A stretch of 5,296 bases of DNA from Flavobacteriales bacterium (GTDB lineage: Bacteria; Bacteroidota; Bacteroidia; Flavobacteriales_D; Sanyastnellaceae): positions 1 through 5,296 of the forward strand of contig DQKQ01000071.1 of NCBI GenBank assembly GCA_015660615.1. The letters run 5' to 3'. The position numbers and the translations under genes were made by a program. Under the pieces are notes generated by a model. That model was not told where the DNA came from and searched no databases. It saw nothing but the letters and a program-made list of their open reading frames with translations. Below are positions 1-5,296 of this stretch, piece after piece. The first letter of the stretch is position 1. Every line of letters starts with the position of its first letter.

Positions 1-1
1 A

Positions 2-802
2 ACTGAAGATAGACCGGGCACGCGGGTTATTCAACGCATGCGTATTCTTGGGGTAGATAATTGTCAGCCCATGCCTAACGTAAGAGTTAATCTTTGGTGT
101 TGTGATGTTGATGGTAAATACTCAGGTTATGGTACAGAGGAAGGAGAGACGTACATGCGAGGATACCAAATAACTGATGATAATGGAGAGGTAGAATTTA
201 TTTCAATATTGCCTGGCTGGTATCCAGGCCGTGTACTACACATGCATTTCCAAGTACATGTAAGTACTACGTTTGCGGCTGTTTCACAATTTACTTGGCC
301 ACACCTAGAAGCAGTAGAAATAGCTAGTGCTAGCCCAGAAATATATACACAAGGTCCAGACCCTATGACACCTGAAGTGGATGGTGCTTTTAACGATGGA
401 TATGAACATCAACTGGCTACTTTAGTTTGGGATGAAGATTTACAATCTTATGTGAGCGATCTTGAAGTTGCTATTGAAGGAGAAGGCGTAAATGGAGTTG
501 GGTATTTGGAAAGAGAAGCAGCAAAAGTATTTTCACTTGGAGACCCTGCCCCAAATCCCATTTCCGCGGATTCAAAAATCTCCCTTAATCTACTGACTTC
601 ATCAGATGTGGAGATCTCTATCTATGCGATCAGTGGGAGCAAAGTGTATGAGAAAACCCTCGGAATGATGAATGAAGGTAGCCATCAAATCTCTTTACAG
701 CCAGGGTCAGGAAAGCTTGCTTCTGGAGCTTACGTTTTTCAAATTAACGTATTGAGTAGCGGAAGGGTGCATCACGATTTCAAAAGATTTGTAGTAAAGT
801 AG
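2..802 (+). CDS. Secreted intradiol ring-cleavage dioxygenase with T9SS sorting tail (5' end outside window)
   Basis: Predicted non-haem Fe(III) dioxygenase of the catechol/protocatechuate intradiol family, which cleaves catechol-type rings between the two hydroxyls. The frame is open from base 2, so the ATG at 38 is internal: it falls inside the conserved strand before the C-x-P-x-x-x-x-V-x-x-W motif, and the true start and signal peptide lie upstream. Numbering from that ATG, all four expected iron ligands are visible: Tyr28 (GKYSGY), Tyr62 (PGWYPGR), His68 and His70 (LHMHF). Arg65 sits three residues before the first His, as in protocatechuate 3,4-dioxygenase. The block RGYQITDDNGEVEF (41-54) is typical. 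After the catalytic domain (to about 150), residues 167-254 form a T9SS type A sorting domain (PAPNP start, ISGSKVYEK, LASGAYVFQI, KRFVVK end). This implies export across the outer membrane. The substrate is unknown. The family call is firm; extracellular location is inferred from the tail. Confidence 0.93.
   Translation, partial: TEDRPGTRVIQRMRILGVDNCQPMPNVRVNLWCCDVDGKYSGYGTEEGETYMRGYQITDDNGEVEFISILPGWYPGRVLHMHFQVHVSTTFAAVSQFTWPHLEAVEIASASPEIYTQGPDPMTPEVDGAFNDGYEHQLATLVWDEDLQSYVSDLEVAIEGEGVNGVGYLEREAAKVFSLGDPAPNPISADSKISLNLLTSSDVEISIYAISGSKVYEKTLGMMNEGSHQISLQPGSGKLASGAYVFQINVLSSGRVHHDFKRFVVK
536..799 (+). other. T9SS type A C-terminal sorting domain of the dioxygenase
   Basis: The last roughly 88 residues match the Bacteroidota secretion tail. 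They open with a DPAPNP motif, followed by alternating hydrophobic beta strands (ISLNLL, VEISIYAISGSKVYE), a glycine-rich turn, the hallmark LASGAYVFQI strand, and a basic hydrophobic end, KRFVVK. In known T9SS substrates this domain directs passage through the outer-membrane translocon and is usually cleaved, leaving the protein released or anchored on the surface. It also indicates that the host genome encodes a T9SS. Confidence 0.88.
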
Positions 803-806
803 AGTT

Positions 807-3143
807 TTATTCAAGATGATTTGACATGGGCGCAGTGGGTGCCATTTCAAAGATGATCTCTCCGCCACTTGTGAGTTCCTTGTGAGTTAAGGTGTTGTTT
901 TCCACTTTTTCTCCGTTAACGGTAACACTTGATACGTAGATATTTTCTGTGCTTTGGTTCCTAGCTACAATCTTTGTGGTTTTCCCGTTAGGTAATGTTA
1001 TAATTGCCTCCTTAACCAAAGGACTCCCCAGAGCATAATTTGAAGAGCCAGGAGTTACACTATAGAAACCTATAGCGCTTAAAATATACCAAGCGCTCAT
1101 CTGCCCGGCATCATCATTTCCGCAAAGGCCTTCGACGGTGGGGTCATACATCATTTGCATAATCATACGTACTCGTTCTTGCGTTTTTTCAGGGTGACCA
1201 GTCCAATTGTATAGATAAGGTATATGGTGTCCGGGTTCGTTTCCATGAACATAATTGCCGATGATTCCATCTCGTGTAATATCCTCATGCTTTTCAATAT
1301 ACTTTTCGTCGATCTCCATTGTGAAAAGAGAGTCAAGGTGTTGGGTGAAGCTCTCTTTACCTCCCATCATATCGACCATTTTGTCAATATTTTGAGGTAC
1401 ATATAGTCCATAGTTCCAGGCGTTGCCCTCGATAAACCCTTGGCCATGTGTATCCATAGGGTCGAAATCTGCTCGGAAATCTCCATTAGAGAGACGAGGT
1501 CTCATATATCCAGTTCTCGCATCAAAGACATTGTTATAATATTCTGACCGCTTCATGAATTCTTCTGCAAGAGAATCATCACCGACTTGTATTGCCATTT
1601 GAGCGATGCACCAATCGTTATAGGCATACTCTAATGTTTTAGAAACAGAAGAATGGCTTTTGTCATCGGGGACATATCCATAGTCGATATAGTCTCCCAA
1701 ACCATCAAAGTATCTAACGTTTGCGATGTTTACAGACGCTTGTAAAGCACGTTCGTGATTAAAGTCACCTACGCTTTTTGCCATAGCATCTGCAATAACT
1801 GATGTAGCGTGATATCCTATCATGCACCAATTTTCATTTGCATAATGGCTCCATATAGGTAGCATGTTGTGTACACTTTCATCATGATGCGCAAGCATAG
1901 ATTTAATCATGTCGTTGTTGCGCTCCGTTTGAGTAATATTAAACAAAGGGTGAAGCGCTCGGTAGGTATCCCAGAGGGAGAAAATAGAATAGTTTGTAAA
2001 CCCATTTGAGGAATGAATATTTTGGTCTAAACCACGATATTTTCCATCTACATCTTCATATATGATAGGAGATAGATTTGTGTGATATAATGCTGAATAG
2101 AAGGTTCTTTTATCGTCTAAGGATAAAGTAGTCACATTGATTTTCGAGAGTTCTTCGTTCCACTTTACTTGGGTTTCCGCTTTCGTTTTGTTGAAATCCC
2201 AATGAGGAATTTCTGCCCAGAGGTTTTTTAATGCGCCTTCAGTATTTACAGAGGATAAAGCGAATTTTATTTCTATGGATTCACCTTCTTCTGTATTGAA
2301 ATTAAAGTATGCTCTTACATCTTTTCCAGCTATTTCAGGAAAATTTTCTTCTTGATTGAAACGTCGATAAAACCCATCGTATGTTTCTTCATTGTATTTC
2401 TTGTGGCCATAACTTTTAAATGGTTTGGAAAACTGCATCGCAAAAAACACTTTTCTAGTCCGAGCCCAACCTTTTGTTTGTCGATATCCAGTTACAAGAG
2501 AGTCGTTTTCTACTCGAATGAAAGTCCAGACATTTTTATTGTCGTGATGATATACATTGTAAACCATATCAAGAATAATATGGGCCTCATCAGATTTTGG
2601 AAATGTATATTTATGATATCCTACACGGTCGCTGGTTGTAAGCTCAGCTTTAATATTATAGCTATCTAGGTTTACCTTATAATATCCAGGGGATGCCTCC
2701 TCATTTTCGTGGGTGAACGTAGAATAAAATCCTTTTCGGCTATCATTAGTTACAATAGGATCTAGCACTAATTTACCTATAGTGGGCATGACGAGAAAGT
2801 CCCCTAAATCAGAATGTCCAGTTCCGCTAAAGTTTGTGTGAGCAAATCCAATTATTGTAGTGTCCTGGTATTGATATCCTGCACAATACTTGTATGTATC
2901 AGAATTATAACTACCGTCTTCATTGAACATAGGTTCAAAATTTGTTTGGGGACTTAATTGCACCATTCCGAATGGAGCGGTAGCGCCAGGGAATACATGT
3001 CCCATTTTACTAGTCCCGATAAACGGATTCACGTATTGTGTGAAATCCTCCTTTAGATGAGTCGTTATGTCCTTCGTATTAGATGTTTCGACATTGCATG
3101 CATAAAGGAGACAAACGCAAAATACTAGAATATAGTTTTTCAT
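807..3143 (-). CDS. GH92 alpha-mannosidase, lipoprotein
   Basis: Complete 778-residue glycoside hydrolase family 92 enzyme, an exo-acting, calcium-dependent, inverting alpha-mannosidase that trims mannose from N-glycans or mannans. A hydrophobic leader (1-15) ends in LLYAC, giving a lipid-attachment Cys16 (Tyr at -2 is unusual), so it should be membrane-anchored, in the periplasm or on the surface. The N-terminal beta-sandwich starts with YVNPFIGT (37-44) and FPGATAPFGM (51-60), followed by SGTGHSDLGDF (106-116). The helical barrel domain carries FSLWDTYRALHPL (388-400), IEGNAWNY (571-578; Glu572 is the likely general acid), HGNEPGHH (633-640) and GNDDAGQMSAW (675-685; Asp678 is the likely general base). 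Length is normal and no frame break is seen. The ATG at 3143 is directly followed by the leader, which supports it as start. The gene lies 46 bp downstream of alkC on the same strand and could be co-transcribed. The mannosyl linkage it prefers cannot be read from sequence alone. Confidence 0.97.
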   Translation of the reverse strand: MKNYILVFCVCLLYACNVETSNTKDITTHLKEDFTQYVNPFIGTSKMGHVFPGATAPFGMVQLSPQTNFEPMFNEDGSYNSDTYKYCAGYQYQDTTIIGFAHTNFSGTGHSDLGDFLVMPTIGKLVLDPIVTNDSRKGFYSTFTHENEEASPGYYKVNLDSYNIKAELTTSDRVGYHKYTFPKSDEAHIILDMVYNVYHHDNKNVWTFIRVENDSLVTGYRQTKGWARTRKVFFAMQFSKPFKSYGHKKYNEETYDGFYRRFNQEENFPEIAGKDVRAYFNFNTEEGESIEIKFALSSVNTEGALKNLWAEIPHWDFNKTKAETQVKWNEELSKINVTTLSLDDKRTFYSALYHTNLSPIIYEDVDGKYRGLDQNIHSSNGFTNYSIFSLWDTYRALHPLFNITQTERNNDMIKSMLAHHDESVHNMLPIWSHYANENWCMIGYHATSVIADAMAKSVGDFNHERALQASVNIANVRYFDGLGDYIDYGYVPDDKSHSSVSKTLEYAYNDWCIAQMAIQVGDDSLAEEFMKRSEYYNNVFDARTGYMRPRLSNGDFRADFDPMDTHGQGFIEGNAWNYGLYVPQNIDKMVDMMGGKESFTQHLDSLFTMEIDEKYIEKHEDITRDGIIGNYVHGNEPGHHIPYLYNWTGHPEKTQERVRMIMQMMYDPTVEGLCGNDDAGQMSAWYILSAIGFYSVTPGSSNYALGSPLVKEAIITLPNGKTTKIVARNQSTENIYVSSVTVNGEKVENNTLTHKELTSGGEIIFEMAPTAPMSNHLE
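820..851 (+). terminator. Possible imperfect hairpin after the dioxygenase stop, inside the GH92 3' end
   Basis: Arms TTTGACATGG (820-829) and CCATTTCAAA (842-851) are inverted repeats with one mismatch in ten and a 12-base loop. The structure begins 17 bases after the dioxygenase stop, the right place for a terminator of that gene, but it lies in the last codons of the opposing GH92 gene and is not followed by a T run. An AAGATGAT direct repeat (813-820 and 850-857) brackets it. It could be chance; confidence is low. Confidence 0.22.
3096..3143 (-). other. Lipoprotein signal peptide and lipobox of the GH92 enzyme
   Basis: The first 16 residues have one Lys (position 3), a hydrophobic core and Cys16 preceded by L-Y-A. 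Leu at -3 and Ala at -1 fit a signal peptidase II site, while Tyr at -2 is less common. Residues after Cys16 (N-V-E-T-S-N) are polar but lack the strong acidic run reported as a surface-export signal in some Bacteroidota lipoproteins, so periplasmic versus surface exposure stays open. Confidence 0.75.
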
Positions 3144-3189
3144 ATAAATCTTAATAGTAAAAGGAAAAATAAATATAGCAACTATCTAT

Positions 3190-4044
3190 TTATTTCGCAG
3201 AATTCCTGAGCTCAATTGCTCTTTTTACTTTTCTCTTAACGGGATTGCGTAGTGCATGTCGGATAACCCATTTAAGTTCAGGAGAAGCATTGTCGAGCCA
3301 CTTTTCACATAAAAATAGGGCAATATCAAGATTATCTTTAGCAATATCTCCTATATGGTTTGCCACACTTCTACGAACGTATAGATCAGGATCATTTTTT
3401 AATTGCTCTAAAATCGGAATACAAGGTTCAGGATTGGAGATGAATGAATCAATTTTCTTTGACCATGGTAATCGGGGTCTTGTTCCTTCAGAACACAGTC
3501 TTCGGACATGTGGGTTTTCATCTTCCATCCATTTGTACAATAGTTGAAGCGTTCTTCTTTCATCATTCACAATAAAAGGTCTGATAGAGTATTCGCAGGT
3601 AAATCTCGTGGTTAATTTATACTGAGCGCTCATAGAGATTTCAAACGGATCAATATTATTATTGTAGGCGATGTCCCCACCAAATTCCTCTATAAAACTA
3701 CAGTGTGGCATATAAAACAACCCAGCCAATCCGTTGCCTTCTGTTTTCTTTAAAGGAGGTGTCAGGGTTTTCAATAATATTTCAATCGCTTCGGAGTAAA
3801 CATGAGGTAAAAAAGCCTTTAATGAGTTGGCAATGTGAGAACTTCTTTCTTTCAAGCTTAAATCTTCCATCCCTTTTAAGGTTTCACTTATAAAGGACGA
3901 TGGGTTAAATGCTGGATAAACAAAATTGATGTTTTGAGCCAATTGAGTAACAGCCTCTTCGTCCAACAATAATTTTAAGGGAACACCTTTTTGAATAGAA
4001 TTGGGAGCAATTGGAATCTTCAGCATAGGTTTTATTTTGCTCAA
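3190..4044 (-). CDS. alkC: AlkC-family DNA alkylation repair glycosylase (HEAT-like repeats)
   Basis: Predicted cytoplasmic DNA glycosylase of the AlkC/AlkD HEAT-like superfamily. Characterised AlkC proteins remove 3-methyladenine and 3-methylcytosine from DNA without flipping the base. Family hallmarks, numbered from the TTG at 4044, are VYPAFNPSSFI (42-52), SMSAQYKLTTRFTCEYSIRPF (137-157), HVRRLCSEGTRPRLPW (179-194), the repeat YVRRSVANHIGDIAKD (222-237) and LKWVIRHALRNPVKR (257-271). The Arg pairs and Asn/Asp positions of these repeats form the DNA-backbone-binding face in the family. At about 280 residues it ends just after the last repeat, so there is no room for the C-terminal Ig-like domain that some AlkC proteins have. 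The start is ambiguous: TTG at 4044, or an in-frame ATG at 4026 (residue 7). Neither has a clear Shine-Dalgarno sequence, and ATG is the safer choice. Divergent from the helical-repeat gene at 4169; GH92 follows 46 bp downstream. Confidence 0.93.
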   Translation of the reverse strand: MSKIKPMLKIPIAPNSIQKGVPLKLLLDEEAVTQLAQNINFVYPAFNPSSFISETLKGMEDLSLKERSSHIANSLKAFLPHVYSEAIEILLKTLTPPLKKTEGNGLAGLFYMPHCSFIEEFGGDIAYNNNIDPFEISMSAQYKLTTRFTCEYSIRPFIVNDERRTLQLLYKWMEDENPHVRRLCSEGTRPRLPWSKKIDSFISNPEPCIPILEQLKNDPDLYVRRSVANHIGDIAKDNLDIALFLCEKWLDNASPELKWVIRHALRNPVKRKVKRAIELRNSAK

Positions 4045-4168
4045 TGAAATAGATTTCTTTTCTCTAGAAGTAAAGTTAAATCCTCACCTTAAATTTAAAG
4101 TTCTATAAATGTAAATAATTTGGTTGTAAATTGAATGTTCAGCGATTAAAATAACTTAATAGGATTCG
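4045..4168. promoter_or_regulatory. AT-rich divergent intergenic region between alkC and the helical-repeat gene
   Basis: This is the only sizeable non-coding gap in the window and must hold the promoters of both flanking genes. No full Bacteroidota promoter (TTG, about 20 bases, TAnnTTTG) is visible. The closest -7-like matches toward alkC are TACATTTA (4113-4106, minus strand) and TAACTTTA (4078-4071, minus strand), each differing only at the last base but without a TTG at the right distance. A perfect 10-base palindrome, TTAAATTTAA, sits at 4089-4098; in such AT-rich DNA it may be chance. A weak AGGA (4161-4164) precedes the plus-strand ATG. Confidence 0.4.
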
Positions 4169-4729
4169 ATGAGTTCACATCCCAGATTAGAGGAGTTAGT
4201 AACGGCAATAGGTATAGATAAGGTGGTAGCACTGGCTGACTATGCGCCTGAGGATAGAACTTGGGTGCCTGCTTTAATAGAGGCGTGTAAATATTCCAAA
4301 CCCAGAAACAGAAAAGCGGCTTGGGTGCTCCACCACATTTTCTTGAGACACACGAAATTAATTGAACCTAAAGTTGAGCAGTTAATTGATGTCCTGCATG
4401 CTTCAGAAGATGGGTCAGTGCATAGAGAGCTCCTTAAAATCCTTGTAGAGGTTAAGATCAACGAATTGGAATGGGTAAAATTCAGTCCTCTCTTGTTTGA
4501 TCTAGGTGTGGGGATCTTATTCGATGAAGCCCAAACAAAAGGCATGCACTACATAGCAATTAGGCTCGCTGAAAGATTTATGAACTCCGAAAAAGAGCGC
4601 ATAGATGCAGTAGATGCGATAAAACAAATGTTGTTCAATAGTTACACAGGAGAGAAATCTATGTGTAACGCAGCAGAGAAGGCAATGAAGCGGATTGAAA
4701 TGAGAAAGATCTCTATAACGAAAAGCTAA
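4169..4729 (+). CDS. Uncharacterised alpha-helical HEAT-like repeat protein
   Basis: Complete 186-residue soluble protein with no signal peptide or membrane segment; function not recognised. It reads as a run of amphipathic helices with HEAT-like spacing: 5-24, 31-42, 46-60 (NRKAAWVLHHIFLRH), 65-77 (IEPKVEQLIDVLH), 83-95, 101-118, 124-138, 142-156 and 164-180. The R-x-AAWVL helix followed by an I-x-P-x-x-x-x-L helix resembles, from memory, small Bacteroidota proteins of similar length that are often labelled 'adenylosuccinate lyase'. None of the true lyase's catalytic signature (such as S-S-x-M-P-x-K) is present, so that label would be wrong. The ATG at 4169 has a weak AGGA upstream and gives a sensible N-terminus. 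It is transcribed divergently from alkC, so shared regulation or a role alongside it is possible but unproven. It converges with the transporter gene, with 6 bp between stops. Confidence 0.65.
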   Translation: MSSHPRLEELVTAIGIDKVVALADYAPEDRTWVPALIEACKYSKPRNRKAAWVLHHIFLRHTKLIEPKVEQLIDVLHASEDGSVHRELLKILVEVKINELEWVKFSPLLFDLGVGILFDEAQTKGMHYIAIRLAERFMNSEKERIDAVDAIKQMLFNSYTGEKSMCNAAEKAMKRIEMRKISITKS

Positions 4730-4735
4730 TTATTG

Positions 4736-5296
4736 TTATTCGAAATTTAATCCTTGTTTGTTGAGTGAACGTTTTGCAAACCATGCGTAGTAAACTAGAT
4801 ATGCAAAGCACAGTCCTCCGATAACAAAGGAGTTTTGAATTCCCACAGATTCGATGTCGGCAAGTTTCCCTTGGATAGGAGGGATGATGGCGCCTCCGAG
4901 AATCATCATTACGAGGAATGCAGATCCTTGAGTAGTGTACTTTCCAAGTCCAGCTATCGCTAAAGAGAAGATACATGGCCACATTATAGAACATGCGAGT
5001 CCGCATGCAAGAAGAGCGTAAACTGCGACAAGACCTGAAGTATTGAGTGCTACGATGATGGCGATGAGTCCCATAAGCCCAAAAACGCTGAGTGTATAGG
5101 CGGGTTTATCTTTCGTGAGGAAGAACGCAGCTATTTGGACTAAGATGCAAAGAAAGTACCACTTGAGCGCAGAGATGTCATAACCTGCGAGGTATGTGGC
5201 GCCCATAACGACTCCGAAAGCAACAAACGGAACGACGAATTTCAGAATGTTTTTCTGTATAGAAGTCAATGGGAAAACGTTTACGGCTCCCACCCA
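4736..5296 (-). CDS. FucP-like MFS sugar transporter, C-terminal half (5' end outside window)
   Basis: The last 186 codons of a major facilitator superfamily sugar/proton symporter related to the L-fucose permease FucP and to glucose/galactose transporters. The frame is open to the window edge; the GTG at 5293 is an internal Val in the stretch WVGAVNVF, which resembles the end of a G-R-W-x-G-A motif in the seventh helix of this family. About five further membrane helices follow, near residues 16-36, 44-60, 66-83, 88-112 and 124-140 counted from that Val, with a last one at 155-172. The segments CSIMWPCIFSLAIAGLGKYT (101-120) and GSAFLVMMILGGAIIPPIQG (123-142) are characteristic of the FucP branch. 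It acts in the inner membrane on a monosaccharide; fucose, glucose, galactose or mannose cannot be told apart here. GC content (roughly 50% in sampled lines) is higher than in alkC and GH92 (roughly 30-43%). Confidence 0.92.
   Translation of the reverse strand, partial: WVGAVNVFPLTSIQKNILKFVVPFVAFGVVMGATYLAGYDISALKWYFLCILVQIAAFFLTKDKPAYTLSVFGLMGLIAIIVALNTSGLVAVYALLACGLACSIMWPCIFSLAIAGLGKYTTQGSAFLVMMILGGAIIPPIQGKLADIESVGIQNSFVIGGLCFAYLVYYAWFAKRSLNKQGLNFE

Noticed and set aside
38..40. ATG at 38 as the start of the dioxygenase
   Set aside because: The frame is open upstream to base 2 and the ATG falls inside the conserved dioxygenase core; starting there would remove the signal peptide and the N-terminal part of the fold.
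1224..1406. 60-codon open frame on the plus strand
   Set aside because: Antisense to conserved GH92 barrel codons, with no domain or ribosome binding site.
2352..2669. 105-codon open frame on the plus strand
   Set aside because: It lies wholly inside the GH92 gene on the opposite strand, and the product has no recognisable motif; it is a shadow of the GH92 coding sequence.
3245..3547. 100-codon open frame on the plus strand
   Set aside because: Antisense to the conserved AlkC repeat region; no family resemblance.
4089..4098. TTAAATTTAA palindrome as a specific operator
   Set aside because: A short, purely A/T palindrome in an AT-rich spacer is expected by chance and has no second copy nearby; mentioned only as part of the intergenic region.
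4240..4545. 101-codon open frame on the minus strand
   Set aside because: Antisense to the helical-repeat gene; Ser/Thr/Cys-rich sequence without domain features, typical of a shadow frame.
4169..4729. Adenylosuccinate lyase
   Set aside because: Related-looking small proteins carry this label, but at 186 residues with no lyase signature or active-site His/Ser motifs it cannot be that enzyme.
4713..5006. 97-codon open frame on the minus strand
   Set aside because: Overlaps the transporter gene in another frame; Arg/Cys-rich product with no membrane or domain pattern.
5291..5293. GTG at 5293 as the transporter start
   Set aside because: The upstream codon is Trp and the frame runs to the window edge; the sequence matches the middle of a 12-helix FucP-like protein, so this is an internal Val.

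Overview
The window looks like chromosomal DNA of a Bacteroidota bacterium, probably a flavobacterium-like or cytophaga-like environmental species. The evidence is a C-terminal Type IX secretion (T9SS) sorting domain on the first protein, a GH92 alpha-mannosidase lipoprotein, a FucP-like sugar transporter of the Bacteroidota type, AT-rich non-coding gaps and mostly weak Shine-Dalgarno sequences. It holds five genes, two of them cut by the window edges, and almost no free space.

Layout: (1) 2-802 (+), the 3' part of a secreted Fe(III) intradiol ring-cleavage dioxygenase with a T9SS tail. (2) 807-3143 (-), a complete GH92 alpha-mannosidase lipoprotein that converges on gene 1 with only 4 bp between stop codons. 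(3) 3190-4026 or 3190-4044 (-), an AlkC-family DNA alkylation repair glycosylase lying 46 bp upstream of the GH92 gene on the same strand. (4) 4169-4729 (+), an alpha-helical, HEAT-like protein of unknown function, divergent from alkC across a gap of 124 to 142 bp. (5) 4736-5296 (-), the C-terminal half of a FucP-type major facilitator sugar transporter, convergent with gene 4 with 6 bp between stops.

How they fit together: GH92 and the sugar transporter suit the same job, release of mannose from mannan or N-glycan-type chains at the cell surface and uptake of a monosaccharide. The dioxygenase suggests outer-surface or extracellular attack on catecholic aromatics. The alkC gene and the divergent helical-repeat gene form a separate module between the two sugar genes, and any link between that module and sugar use is unproven. 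No RNA gene, CRISPR array, insertion sequence or phage gene was seen. No clearly new multi-gene system is evident. The least usual items are the T9SS-tailed dioxygenase and the uncharacterised helical-repeat protein facing alkC.
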